Assembly: GCA_007922195.1 (NCBI GenBank) | Contig: ML681995.1 | Span: forward strand, 348,314-412,313 | Source: Podocnemis expansa | Taxonomy: Eukaryota; Chordata; Testudines; Podocnemididae | DNA length: 64,000 nucleotides | Direction: 5' to 3' | In this document: piece after piece, positions 36,113 to 48,169 of the stretch | Layout of the letters: each line of letters opens with the position of its first letter | How positions within the stretch are numbered: position 1 is the stretch's first letter | The notes under the pieces: generated by a model | What the model was told of the DNA's origin: nothing | Seen by the model: only the letters and a program-made list of their open reading frames with translations | The model's database searches: none | Position numbers and translations under genes: made by a program

Positions 36113-36310
36113 CTCCATTAGCACAGCACTCAAATACCTTGCAAACAATGAAATTCACTGCACATCCCCTAGCAGGTAAGGTAATGCCACTATCCTCATT
36201 TTAACAGAAGGGCAAAGAGTAAATGACTTGCCCAAGGCCACTCAAGGAAGCCTGTGGTTTAGTTGGGAAATGAACCTGGATCTCCCAAGCATCAGTCCAG
36301 GACTCTGACT
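36113..36310 (-). repeat. MIR SINE (reverse)
   Basis: CCTCATTTTAACAGAAGGGC, AAATGACTTGCCCAAGGCCA, GGGAAATGAACCTGGATCTC and CCAGGACTCTGACTAC are the MIR consensus in reverse complement, including the tRNA-like head at the right. Confidence 0.8.
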
Positions 36311-36676
36311 ACATGACATTAGATCATCTTGCTTGCCTGCATGTAGGGACTACAGGAAAAGGTCTGGTTGTATTTTCCTTTGAACCAATGACTCATGAAA
36401 TGTTTGGGACCCTGTTACTGCTGCAAGTGTCCTCTTCTGAAGGAGATGTAAAACCGAAGGTCTAGGTGGACGTGCTCATTCAAGACTTCATATAGATCAA
36501 ATCTGAGGGATTTCTCTGGTGTTCAGGCACAGATTTTAATTGGAATATTTTAATCTGGCTCTCCCCACCCTCAGAGCTTTTAATTTATTCTTCAGCTTCT
36601 TCATAAAAATCTGTTGTCACATTGCCTGGGTCAAATGGCTTCATTTCAGTGATGGTATAATGATATTATTTTTCAT

Positions 36677-36795
36677 AGACTCTAAGGTCAGAAGGGACCA
36701 ATATGATCATCTAGTCTGACCTCGTATACAATGCACACCACAAAAATCTCACCCACACACTCCTATAATTAACCTCTAATTTATGACAGAATAAT
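36677..36795 (-). mobile_element. CR1 3' end fragment
   Basis: CATAGACTCTAAGGTCAGAA, GGGACCAATATGATCATCTA and GTCTGACCTCGTATACAATG match the terminal block of the old-type CR1 in reverse complement. Confidence 0.85.
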
Positions 36796-36799
36796 TAAA

Positions 36800-39700
36800 G
36801 TCCTCAGATCATGGTTTAAAAACTTTGTGGTACAGAGAATCCACTAGCAAGTGAGCCGTGCACCATGCTACAGAGGAAAGCAATCTTATTACTCCTAATA
36901 ATTGTTTTTATTTACATTTGAAGAGGTATTTACTGTACTTAGGAAGATCTATTTTTCTCACAAGTAACACCCTAATCCCTTATTGTCTGTAAACCTCACA
37001 CACCATTTTGTGCTATTTTGATTCTTTTCCCACATACATATTAGAATATTAATATATTACTCTTTAAGTTTCAAAATTTTGTTCCTTTTTGCCCTCCATC
37101 CCTCATGCTTACGACTTGGTTCTGATCTGAAACTTGGCATTGAAGCATTCAACTGTTGGGCAACTTTTTAAAAATAAGCAGTTTCAGCTGTTTTATAGTT
37201 ACATAAGAGGGCTGCAGAAAGCTAGCTAGAGGTTGTCTGAGCTACTTGATAATACCCTGAAGTGTAAGTGTTCAGAGCAAGGGTTTTTAAATGTGTGTGA
37301 CTCACTTTGATTTTAGTGGAAGTCTTGTGGGATTGCTGCTAGAATGATGATCCTTTGCTTTATAGGTCTGATATTATGAACAGAAGACTAATGAGTAAAA
37401 GTGCATGTGTTCCTCTAACTGCATAACTTTTTTGCATATGCAAATTGGATAACTGATCTCTTAACCATCTGAAAATTGGATAACTGTATATGCAATATCA
37501 AATGCAAGACTTGTGTAGTCTACCTATTGTGGCCAGACCTGTGCAGAGGATAGAAGTTACATTTTGCAAAGGATTCTGAGATTATGACATTTGGCTTTAT
37601 TCCCAATTGGAGGAAGAAAACTATGAAAATTTCAAAAATTTCTATGGAGGAAAATGCTGAATATATTTTTTGAGGTTATTTGAAATGTTTAATTCTGGTC
37701 AACTTTGACTTCTTCTTTTGTATTAGATTATGTAATGCATTACTATATATTATAATAAAAAGAATTCTGAAATGGTCCTATTAAAATGAAAAATGAAAAT
37801 ATTTCATTTCAACATCCCATTTTGACATTGTTTAATTCATTGCATTTTCTTCCAAAATGAAATTCTGGAGAAATCAACCTGATCTTCCAAAATGTTTACA
37901 TTTTGATGGAACTGCATATTCTGTCAACACTTCTCCAGCCAGTACTAACTGCAACATTTTGCTTTGCATGTTTGGCCATACTTAATTGTGGTTGTGAGTG
38001 GTGTCATTTGCCTTGTAAAATGAGGGCAAAAGATTCCCATCTGACACAGTGAGAAATACATCTGGAAGATAAATTCTAAAATTCAGAAGAAAGCTTCTTT
38101 ATTTTTTGTATCTCCTCAGAGAGGTCTCTTGCACATCTGTATAACAGCAGAGTTTAATGGTCTGGGTATGGGACAGCAGCACTAGAATTCTTAGCTCTGG
38201 CATTAACTTGCCATGTAACTACAGACAAGTTGTTTAACCTCACTATGCTTCAGATTCTCGGTATGTAAAACAGAGATGCTACTTGTTTCTTTTTCAGAAA
38301 AATATTGGTACTTGTGATCATTTAAAGTCCCTGATTGGGTCTCATTGTAATAGCTCCTGAACAAAAACTGTAGTTGGTTAGTTTTTATCTGACTAGGGAG
38401 CTGTGAGGATAAATATTTGTTCAGTATTCAAAAGGTGGAGCTTAGAGATACAGAGCAGGGAGGGGAGTTTGGCAAACTGAATGTCCGTAAATGGAGAGGA
38501 GCTGTGTAGACAGCCATGGAGTGGGTTAGCTGGGAGTGTGGAGAAACAGAACAAGCTGTTGGTTTTATTTCCTAATGGGAACACACAGAAACAGAGTTGG
38601 GGAAATGTAGCATGAAGGACAGGCTTTCTGGATGGTGGGGGAGAGCATTGCAGAATTAGGTTGATGGAAGTCCAACTACATTTAGGCCAGTGGCTGCCCC
38701 ATTGTTCATGCTCAGTAGAGTTAGCTGGAAAATGGAATTTCCATTGTATGGAAAACACTGATCTTTCAACAGATGGCTTTTGTGCAAAAATGAGACATCA
38801 AATTAAGAAACATGTTTTTTTGGGGGAAAAAGTTCAGAAAAAAAATTCAATCTGGAAATGCTGAAATGAAAATTCACTTTGTTTTGGTTGAAACAAAGCA
38901 TTTCTGTTTTGACTGAAACAATATGTCTCAATATACTTGAAGTGTCTATTTGAAATTTTTATTTAGAAATTTTCCTGTCCAAAAGCTGGAATATACTGCC
39001 AATGTTTGCCCAGTTTCATCCCTCCCTCAGTGAGGAGAGGACACACACACTAGCCTTCATAAACTGAGCTGAGATTTTCCCAAGCACTTCAAGCAAAACT
39101 CACTATTTTAGGTAAAATGTAAAACAGATATATTAATTACAGGAAAATAGATTTTCAGTGATCACAAATTGGTTAAATAAAATAAAGTTATGGTCTAAGT
39201 ACTACAAACCAAACAGGATATGAATCAAGCAGCATCTTATCTTGGCATGTATAGTTCCTCAACAGACAGGCTGGCACTCTTTTCTAGCCTGGGACCACCC
39301 TTCCCTAGTTCAGATGTATTTTTTAGGTGTTGAGTTGGGGGTGGAGGTAAGGCCAACTGAGGATGTCACTCCCTTCTTTTATAATTTCGTCTTCTGTCCT
39401 CCTGGAAAGGTCTTTTGCTGTGATATGGGGATCAGTTAGTTCCTGTTCGGTCAAGCAGTCTCTGTTTTACTCAGTCTCTGGATAGTGGACTCTTTCCTTG
39501 ATTGGTGTTGAGGAGTCATTAACTGCTGTCTGGCTACGCCATTGATGTACCTGAAAGGCTAGTTGTGAATGTTTCCAACCTCACAATATATTTCAGCAAT
39601 AGATTTCATAACTGCACATAGAATAATCATGCATACAATCTAACAGGATATTAATATTCAATGGATCAATACTTTTAAAATATCACAGAAAGAGTACTTT

Positions 39701-40510
39701 GTACAAAAATATCATGATTATATGACTGTAGTGAATATGGATGTTTCAGGGTGCTACTATGAGATAGAGTGTCATACCATTAAAATATAGGACAAAATAA
39801 GATCTTTACATGTAGGAGAAAAAGGAGCTAGGTGTACCTTAAACTGTTTTGTTGTGCTGGGACTGTCTCCATTTCAGAGCTCCCAGCCCAGTAGCATCTT
39901 ACTCTGGTAAACTGGTGCAGACCATGGATAGGGACCACACCCAGTTCATGAAAAACAACACACAAGAGGAGACTCAATGAGTGTTTGAGACCTTTGTCTA
40001 GCCAAGGAAAAATATAGGCAGAAGGGGACTGATGAAGAAAGATCATTCCAGCTTGAACTGCAGTTCTCAATAGTCTTTGATAGTCAAAGGTCATTATTCA
40101 GGGTACAAACTCAGATTTCATTCCTGCCAAGTAGGGTTAGCATTAATCTGCAAACATTACAAATATTCTGTTCTAAGGTCAAAAAGAAGGGCCTTCAGAT
40201 AGAGAATTGCTCTCTCTGTTAGAATGCTCCAAATTCAGGCATTTACAAGACATCTCCTCAAAGATCAAATCTGTGCAAAAAGGATCTAGCTTGCTACCCC
40301 AGGAACAAAACGACTCTTGGAGAAAACTGAAGTCCTTAATCAACACACTTTTTAAAAATAACAAAATAGGCATAAAATTATTGGTAGTGACTATTTTGCT
40401 GCCATATGAATTCCTGCACTTGAGAAGAGCATAGTTTAATAAGTCCTACTCAACTACAAGTAGAATGCCTGGTAGCTGTTTGAGAGGATATAAGACCGAT
40501 CTACCATACG
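36800..40510. other. Unassigned AT-rich stretch
   Basis: Holds AATTTC/TTTTGAAAT-rich repeat-like DNA (37790-37930, 38740-38990) and the MIR at 38170. The 121-codon minus frame at 38393-38758 and its neighbours lack domain resemblance. Confidence 0.45.
38170..38300 (+). repeat. MIR SINE
   Basis: GCATTAACTTGCCATGTAAC, GACAAGTTGTTTAACCTCAC and TGCTTCAGATTCTCGGTATG, with AAAACAGAGATGCTACTTG after it; decayed MIR core. Confidence 0.7.
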
Positions 40511-40514
40511 TGGA

Positions 40515-41648
40515 ATACTCCTGGGGGAATTTTGTGCAATTGGGCATATACAAAATTCATGTCTCCTGCAGATTTCTTTGCTTCCCCACAGAAAAAATGA
40601 CTTTCTGAGGGTGAAGCAAAGGAAGCTTTAAGAGTAGCCACATGCCCCTCTCTGGCAGCATGGGTGTGTGGCTTAGGTGCGTGGGGCAGCCAGTAGGGAG
40701 GTAAAGAAGTGCAGGAGTAAGGATGCCCTGGCTGGGGTCCCCTACCTTGGACTGGGTTCAGCTGCTAGTCCCAGCTGGACTGGGGGAAGATGGAATTTCC
40801 TTTTCACCTTCAAGGAGTGTCTGGAGCTGGGTCAGACCCACTCTCAGAAATCTCCCCTGGCTCCTGGAAGCTCTGCTCCACTTCCTCCGATTGCTAATCA
40901 ACAGAGGAGTGTTCACCCAACCTCTGTGCATCCAGATTCTCCCTACCCAGACCCTCCTTGCTGAGCCTTAGCCCCCCCATAGCCAGAACCCACCATTTAA
41001 GCCTCCTACACCCAAATCCACACCACACTGAGCCCCCCTCTGCATCTGGAAGCCCTCTACATCAGGACCTTGCCCTCACTGACCTCACCCTGCATCTAGA
41101 TCCCCCTGTACCTGAAGAATCCTGTTGATCCCCCTCACATCTCCACCACACTAAGCCCCAAGCCCCCAAATCCAGACCCCCCTGATTGAGCCCCAACTGT
41201 TTTCAAGTGGACTCCCCTGCAGAGTCATGCTACCCTTGTAGCTGGACCTTGCCAACAATCCCCTATTCATCCAGATCCCCCTGCCCTGAGGCCCTCTACT
41301 GAGCTGCCCATGCAGCTTGTCCTATATGGACCTCTCTCACCCCACTCCTTGATTTCTGCATACTAAGTCCTTCCATATTTAGGCTCAGCTCAGCAGGCTC
41401 CATCTGCTCACTCCTGCTACACCTGGTGTTTCTGGGGCAGGCCTGGCACTTGCTCTGTCAAGGGCTGGTGCAGCCCCACTGCAAACACTGTGTCTGCAGG
41501 GCATTTTCCCATCTCTGTGCAGCCAGTAGCCTGTGCTCCCCATTGCCAAGGTGGAGCCTCCTTTATTTAGTGACAAAATGTGCAGAATTTAAAATATTGT
41601 GTTTAGAATTTTAATTTTTTTGGTGCAGATTTCCCTCAGGAATAAAGG
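40515..41648. mobile_element. GC-rich non-autonomous DNA transposon
   Basis: Left end CTCCTGGGGGAATTTTGTGC and inverted right end TTCCTGAGGGAAATCTGCACC form imperfect inverted repeats; AATA stands next to both. The flanks TTTCTTTGCTTCCCCACAG and, near the right end, AATTTAAAATATTGTG are characteristic of a long non-autonomous element that I recall from turtle genomes. The interior 40860-41380 is C-rich (CCCCTG, CATCCAGAT, GAGCCC repeats), which keeps frames such as 40677-40964 open without coding meaning. Confidence 0.75.
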
Positions 41649-41851
41649 GAGAAATTTGCCCCTGTGTGGAAACTCAGCAAAGCCCATGTGATATCTATTG
41701 ACAGGATGTAAGTGGTGCATAGGCCTCATGCTGGGCCTCTGCACCGGGTGAACTTTAGCTCCAATTATTTCTCTTGTATATATTACCAAATGTTTAAACT
41801 CCAGAAATCCTGCTGATGGATGGAACAAGTACAAGGGGTGACAGATGAAAG

Positions 41852-41962
41852 GCCTGATTCTGATTTCACTTATACTGGTGCAAACACAGTATAATTCCAC
41901 TGGATTGTTTTTTTAAAGTGGAGTTAGTCCAGGTATATATTGGTGTGAGATCAGAGTCAGGC
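41852..41962. repeat. Foldback MITE
   Basis: GCCTGATTCTGATTTCACTT at the left is mirrored by GTGTGAGATCAGAGTCAGGC at the right, and ATTCCACTGG by AAAGTGGAGT around a T-rich centre. A common short foldback repeat of turtles and crocodilians. Confidence 0.85.
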
Positions 41963-41964
41963 TT

Positions 41965-43300
41965 GAGAGATACTGTACATAAAGTATTACTATTACTATT
42001 TAGCATTTTGAACTAAATTTGAAAAGTGAGTTATACACTACTACTATTACAAAAATCCCTATCTACCTGGCCCTTTTCAGGCCTCTATAAAGGTTTTTTT
42101 TTAGAGTTAATACTACTAGATGCTTACAATTACTTAAAGGGATATGACCGCATCTTATTTGCCATTTCATGATTTTGGGCCAAAATCAGCCTAACTTCTG
42201 TTGAGTGACACTGGCAAAAATTTGTACAATGCTGCAAAATTCATTTGAATTATTTCAAATAGACAGGAGTGTGATGTGAAGTCAGGATTCAACCTACATT
42301 AATTTACACTGTTTGTGTTTGAGTTCTCCTAATCAGTGCACACTGAGGTGAATGAGATATGATTTTTTTTTTAATTAGGTCTACTAAAAATCAGATTGCT
42401 ATGTCATGGTAAATTCTAGCATGTTGATCTTTTCACCTGAATTTGGATGTAAATCTAAATACAGAACTTTTTTAAGAAATAGAAGTTCCATAATGTCCAA
42501 ACATTTCAACATTTTCAGACTGAAATATTTTATGATTATTTGTTGAACTGAATGAAAACATTTAATTATGAACCAATTTTCTGTTAAAACTGAATCTGCT
42601 GAGCTGCCATAGTGAGTCATGCGAGCTGTGTTTTGGGTATTTTATGCCCACTGCTCAATTTACATCACCTATGATGCACTGTGCTCATGGAACTCCCATG
42701 AAGCTTTGTGACAATTTAGGAGAATGTAAATTAATGTCCAATTTGATTTTTTTGAGATTTCAGTTCAAGTCGCCCTGTCCCAAAATGTTTTGCTTTGGGG
42801 TGAGGCAAACTGAAAAAAATATTTAACTCTAGTTTTCCAATTAAGAAGCTTCAGACAAAATCATAATTTTCATCACTGAATTTTACAGAAATAAATTTTC
42901 CACCAAAAGATATTTTTATGGAAAATTCGTGACCAGTTCTTATTTTACTTTGCTGGGCACCTTTAAAGTGACTTAAATGAAAGGAAAAAGAATAAAACTG
43001 ACATTTCCAGAGACTTCTAGATCTCAGAGCTAAAAGAGATTCATATAGCACACTAACAATTAATAGCTTCCTTTAGGTCTGTGATATCCATTCCTCCCAT
43101 GCCTCACTACTGCTGATCAGTTCATGGTAGGACATTACAGTGGAGCAACTGTAATATTGCCATAGAATTTCATAGTAGTGTGGATCTTATTTATTTTTAC
43201 AATATTAAATGATTTTCTAAAAATGTTTTTAAAACATTACTTTAAATGAGTGGGTATAAACTGTAGTTGTGCAAGGTACATAGCTCAGTATTCAAGAAGG
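41965..43300. other. Unassigned AT-rich stretch
   Basis: GATTTTTTTGAGATTTCAG and GGAAAATTCGTGACCAGTTC (42745-42940) suggest a decayed foldback DNA repeat ending in GACCAGTTCT. No gene recognised. Confidence 0.4.
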
Positions 43301-43811
43301 GATGATATCAGAGCCGTCCCTAGGGTAGGGCAAGAGAGGCAGCTGCCCAGGGCCCTGCACTTTGGGGGGCCCTGTGAGGCCTGCACCACTGTCCCCCCCA
43401 TGCCAGGGACTGTGCGAGCTGGCCAAAAGCGGCAGCCTGATTCAGTGCTGCCGGTCCACCCCCAGCGACATGAGCTGCTTTTGGCTCTGTGCTGGAGCAG
43501 TGGGGAGGGGGCTGGAGGGAGCACAGGGCCCGTATCGCTGACCCCCTGGCCGCGCTACCTCCTGCCCCCTCTCTGCTGCTCCAGCACAGAGCCAAAAGCA
43601 GTGCCAGTGGCACGGGCGGACCGGCAGTGCTGAATTGGCCCTCCACTCTTCTCCAGCTCGCCCAGTCTCCGGCATGGGACAGCCAGAGCAGGGGCCTGCC
43701 TTTCCCCTGGGCGAGCCGGCCCCACCTCCAGTGCTGGGGGAGTTAGTGGGGGCCCACAGAGGGCGATTCGCCCGGGGCCCCACACCCCCATGGGGGGGCC
43801 CTGGATGATAT
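43301..43811. mobile_element. GC-rich palindromic hAT-type element, exact 8-bp target duplication
   Basis: The element is 43309-43803 (495 bp), flanked exactly by GATGATAT at 43301-43308 and 43804-43811. Ends are CAGAGCCGTCCCTAGGG and (inverted right) CAGGGCCCCCCCATGGGG. The interior is a giant palindrome: a perfect 26-bp arm at 43475-43500 pairs with 43576-43601, and weaker pairing continues outward for at least 35 more bases each side. High GC and self-complementarity explain the overlapping open frames on both strands (43250-43840); none looks like a transposase. Confidence 0.95.
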
Positions 43812-43814
43812 AGA

Positions 43815-45735
43815 TAAGTTATTCTATTCTTTCTTCCCAAGAAACCTCAGAAATAAAAGTCTACCTCTATATAAAGAAAATCTGCAGGCCATGCAGAGGC
43901 CTCACTTTCAAAAGGAGAGCAAATATCTTCCAAGAAAAAAGGCTGTGCACACTCTAAAATACTACAAAATACATCCACTCTCTGATGGCTCACAGGCTGC
44001 AGGGACAGGGTGGAGCTAACAATGGTTTGTCTGGTAAGATAAACAAAAGATCTGGAAACACATTGGTTGACTGTGGAGTGAGGACCAGGTCTGAAGTATC
44101 AAACGGCTGCTCAAGAAAGAAACATCAACCCTGCACCCCTTAATTTCTTGAATTTCCTGCCCCCCCCCCTTTTTTTTGTAGTGCTGTAGCTACACTGTTG
44201 CAAATCCCCAGTGGAGGACGCTGTACCAATGTAAGATCAATGTGATTTTTCTCTAGTCAATTCCTGGGGATAAACTGAGCATCTACATTCCCTAGTTTAG
44301 ATAAATCCTCAAAATGACAATTGGTCACTTTTCTTTTCAGCCCTTGAATACAATGGTTAAAGGTACTATAAGCAGATAAATACAAGAGAAAGAGGTTATG
44401 TAGCAAAAGAAATGAACATATTGTTAACCATTGAAAATTCAAGGTGAGGAAGCCAGTGAGCATATTTGCAGTGACAAGACTGGAAAAAAAAATAAAAAGG
44501 TTAGTTGACTGTAAGAAGGCATAATCACAGTGTCTCCCAGGCTCATCTTTAGAAGACATGAAAGTTTTCTCTAAGGGCAAGGACTGCAAGATCATAGAGA
44601 GACTGCTTTGTGAAAAGTGCTTCACCCACAGGTTACGTGGTGTTTTTGTCTTCTAACATTTTCTGATGTGAAGTCATTTGAAAGTGTAGTGATTGTCTGG
44701 TTTCACCCACGTACTAGTGAGAGCACAGTTCAGCCCAGGAAACTGAACTACCAATGAAGAGTGACATATTTATCTTAAGGGCATCAAGCAATGAAGAACA
44801 CTTTAAATATACAATAGTAATTTAGATAACTTACAACAAGAAGAATGCTTCTGATCTAAATAACTCAGAAGACTGGAATCCAGTCAGCATTCCTCTTCAG
44901 GAATACTCTTTCTGGGTATTAAACTGATCTACATGTCTAAGCAGCAGCAATGCAAATTTTCTGTCTTAAACAATACAGAAGTACAATAGGTATGATCATG
45001 TAGCTGGGATCCTTAAGAGGTGAGCTTGGAAATGGCCATAAAGTGTCCACACTGCAGGTTCACTTCATGACGCAGTATAGCCTTACCTTCATAACCAGTC
45101 CCAGTGACTGAAGTGGGACTACTTGAGTGAAGTCTAGTCTTAGTCTGCAGGACTAGGTCAGAATTCATAGCTGTTAGAGTATGATAGCTTAGGAAATGCG
45201 TTTACCAAGAAAAATGAGTTTTCTTTAATGAAATGGACAGAAAGGAACCTTTTGTTGCTATAACCGCTTGGTTCATTTACAAGCCACTGTTAGGTTCTGT
45301 AGTTGTTACATGTTGTATAGAAGTTGGATCCAAAGTCATCACTAAAGGAGTGTCCCTGTCATGTAAAATAGGTTTTCATGGAACTTTTGGTTTGAATTTT
45401 ACCTGATGTAATGTGGAATCTTCTTAACAATAGTATTTGATAAACAGCTTTCATAGGATGCAGCGCTGAGAAAGTTATAAATATATACACACATATGATT
45501 TATTAATATATAATGTATAATAATACATATATTAAATATATAAAATATTAATATACAATATATTTCTATATAAATATAAATTAAAGTATTGGTACACTTG
45601 AGTGGATTTTAATATTCAAGATTGAAAACCGTATCAGGCTTAAAAAGACAACAGAAAATCAGTTGAAGAAGTGGCTGGATATTTTCCAAGGTCAGAAGCT
45701 GCCAGTTTTAAAATAAGTGTAATTAGCTATAACTT
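43815..45735. other. Unassigned stretch with AT-rich tract
   Basis: Contains a C10T9-type run at 44160-44178 and an extreme TATA-rich tract at 45478-45595 (TATATAATGTATAATAATAC and similar). The 122-codon minus frame 44257-44625 has no domain I recognise. Confidence 0.45.
45478..45595. repeat. AT-rich low-complexity tract
   Basis: About 118 bases almost wholly of A and T arranged as TATA, ATTAATATA and TAAATATA, apart from a short CACACAC at its start. Prone to melting and to cruciform formation. Confidence 0.85.
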
Positions 45736-45737
45736 AT

Positions 45738-45828
45738 CATAGAATCATAGGGTTGGAAGGGACCTCATGAGGTCATCTAGTCCAACCCCCTGCCAAAAAA
45801 GCAGGACCACTCCCACTAATGGGAATTC
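45738..45828 (-). mobile_element. Young CR1 LINE 3' end
   Basis: ATCATAGAATCATAGGGTTG, GAAGGGACCTCATGAGGTCA, TCTAGTCCAACCCCCTGCC and AAAAAAGCAGGACCACTCCC are nearly the exact reverse complement of the 3' end of the young CR1 at 32210-32298, so both belong to one subfamily. Truncated to about 90 bp. Confidence 0.95.
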
Positions 45829-45840
45829 AAGTAACTAACT

Positions 45841-45913
45841 TGGATGAAATCCTGACTCTATTGAAGTCAGTGGGTGTTTTGCCGTTGTCTGCGGTGGAGC
45901 CATGATTTCATCC
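45841..45913. repeat. Foldback MITE
   Basis: TGGATGAAATCCTGACTC and the right end GGAGCCATGATTTCATCC pair around TTGAAGTCAGTGGG. A 73-bp hairpin of a foldback type common in turtles and crocodilians. Confidence 0.8.
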
Positions 45914-45914
45914 T

Positions 45915-47335
45915 CCTCCTTTAGCTGTCTGTACTAGGAATTCAGTGTGCTGCTTATGTTCTTATTATCCCCATAGGAATTTCAGGGTTGGGGTTGGGAG
46001 CCAGCAGTTTTGTAAATAAACATTTTTTCTACTTAATTTTTGGGAGTGTGAGATCTTTTTATTATTATTTTAGCTAAAGAGAATGTAAAAGGAATGTCTG
46101 GAGCTATTACTCAGGGCAATGTAATATCATATTCATTGACTACCAACCCCCCCCCCATCTTGAAGCTTTTCATGGTAAATACCACAGATATCCAACTTTT
46201 TCTGAAGACTTTGTAGTCTTCGTTGGGGAAAACATAACTAGACAATTTAGGATAGGTTACTGGTGAGAGGAGGAAATTGAACTAGGACTGTTGTGTATTC
46301 TGTCACTAATTTACATTGCCGTTGAGGAAATTTGGTATTGTTTGTTCAAGATTCCAGTAAGTATTATGGGATAAAAAGCATGACATGAAAGAGAAGGTTC
46401 CAACAAGACGCAATCTCATTGTTTATGTATCAAAAGGTAAATATTTGATGCCATATATAGCTCATGACTGGCTGTAAATTTATCTTATACTGCATGCCAT
46501 GCTGATGATAAACTGGATTTTTACCATAAGAAACCATTGTGGCTTTGCAAATCAATAGTTAACAAATGAAAGATTGTTGCATTAGAAAAGAGTTCATGCT
46601 GCATAAGAGTTTTTCTTAAAATCTTGTATCAAAATGATCATTCAAATAATATAAACTAAACTGCCAGGGGCTCTGATGTATGTGCTTAGCTAATAAAGTG
46701 ACACCAAGGAGCTGCCATGGTAGAACTCTTTGGATTAACTGTACTACTTCTAATGGGTTTATCTTGAATGTTACAACAAATTGAAAGCAGCAGAAGCAGC
46801 ACTGTGATTGGACCTGATAGGAAAGGCAGGGGAGATAAGACAACATATGAAGAACATATAACATAACCAGCAAGAGTGAATGCAAGCTGGTGGTGTATTA
46901 GTGGAAAGGAAGAAGACTAAACAGAAAATTGATATGGAAAAGAGTTAGGTATGAATAATTTCAAATTAAGCTTGTGGTTTTGTAAGTTTCACTGGTACTG
47001 AATTTGTATTGAACATAATTAAATCACCAGATACTGTACTACCCAGCTATGTTTAAAATCACAAATTTAGCAAAATGTTCAAAGCTAACATAGTTTTAGA
47101 CATCTACAGTGAAGTTACACTGGGTGTTTCGTTGAATGAGTTATGGCAATCTGGATCTGATGAGGCCTGATTAACAAGGACTCTGCTTGTTTTTTCAAAC
47201 AGCCTAACTTGTTCAGCAGGTTGTTGATGTTCAGCACACAATGCCATCCTCTGGAAATAATTAGATGATATCAACACGGATGAATAATCTCTATCATTAT
47301 GGGGATAAAGGTAGTGCACTTCAGAGTGTTTCCTG
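45915..47335. other. Unassigned stretch
   Basis: AT-rich, with a short C-run at 46146-46157. No gene or repeat recognised; frames at 46616-46885 and 47104-47319 lack domains. Confidence 0.4.
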
Positions 47336-47336
47336 G

Positions 47337-48166
47337 TCTTAGAACAAAAAACAACAAGGAGTTGTGTGGCACTTTAAGACTAACAGATTTATTTTTTGCA
47401 TGAGCTTTTGTGGGAGAAGATCCCACTTCCTCAGATGCTTCGAAGATTGGTGAACTTACAGAAAGGATTGAAACTAAATGCAAGGGGGTGTAAAACATAG
47501 GATCAGGTCATAAAGTAACAGCAAATCAGAGCAGTTTACAGGCTTAAAGAATGGGAAGCCTGAAGTCAAATTACCCTTTGTAATGTGAAAAGAACCCATG
47601 ATCTCGATTGAGTCCTGCTTTCACAGAATTTAGCTTGCATATTAATTCGAGTTCAGCTGTTTCTCTTTGGAGTCTTGATGTCCCAGGTACATCTCTAACG
47701 ACAGTCGTTAACAAATCCATCATCGAGTGATTAGGAAGATGGAAGTGCTCAGCAACTGGTTTCTTTGTTCTTTGATTTCTGATATCAGCTCTGTGCTCAT
47801 TCAGTCTCTTAAGGAGCGATCATCCTGTTTGTCCAATATATAAGGCGTTGGGGCATTTCTTGCACATGATGGCATAGACCACATTAGTAGATGAGCAGGT
47901 AAATGAGCCTTTGATGGAGTAGCAGGCTTGATTAGGACCTATGATGGTGTCTGTTGTGTAGATACGTGGGCAGACTTGGCAGCGTGGTTTTTTGCAAGGG
48001 TGTGTGCCTGCTTCAATGTTCTTGTTAGATCTGTAGTTGCTAGTGAGTATCTGTTTAAGATTAGGGGGCTGCCTATAAGCAAGGAGTGGTCTGTCTCCTA
48101 ATGCTTGAGAGAGAGAGGGATCATCTTTTAGAGTAGGCTGTAGGTCCTTAATGATCTTAGAACAAA
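47337..48166 (-). mobile_element. Penelope-like element, 5' truncated, 12-bp target duplication
   Basis: TCTTAGAACAAA at 47337-47348 and 48155-48166 flanks an 806-bp insert. The left end is the PLE terminal block (CAACAAGGAGTTGTGTGGCA, TTAAGACTAACAGATTTATT, GAGCTTTTGTGGGAGAAGAT, CCTCAGATGCTTCGAAGAT), then about 110 bases of 3' untranslated sequence, then the GIY-YIG reading frame up to the right edge. The reverse transcriptase is missing through 5' truncation. Clean flanks and an almost open frame mark it as the youngest PLE here. Confidence 0.95.
47571..48155 (-). pseudogene. PLE linker and GIY-YIG endonuclease, one premature stop
   Basis: Read on the minus strand from 48155 to a TAA at 47571-47573, a single frame of 195 codons is open except for one TGA at 47820-47822. 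In order: a Cys-rich linker (HPCKKPRCQVCPRIY, about residues 65-80), the IIGPN and CSSTNV segment, the nuclease core CKKCPNALYIGQTG, the stop, then the Arg/His region (KRLNEHRADIR) and the C-terminal end. In complete PLEs this endonuclease nicks the target for reverse transcription. The stop directly follows the YIG-type motif and would remove the rest of the nuclease fold. The other copy (17911) has an amino acid codon there. Confidence 0.9.
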
Positions 48167-48169
48167 GCC

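Noticed and set aside
43250..43840. Overlapping GC-rich frames on both strands as a gene cluster
   Set aside because: They fall in a palindromic non-autonomous element with an exact 8-bp target duplication; no domain resemblance.
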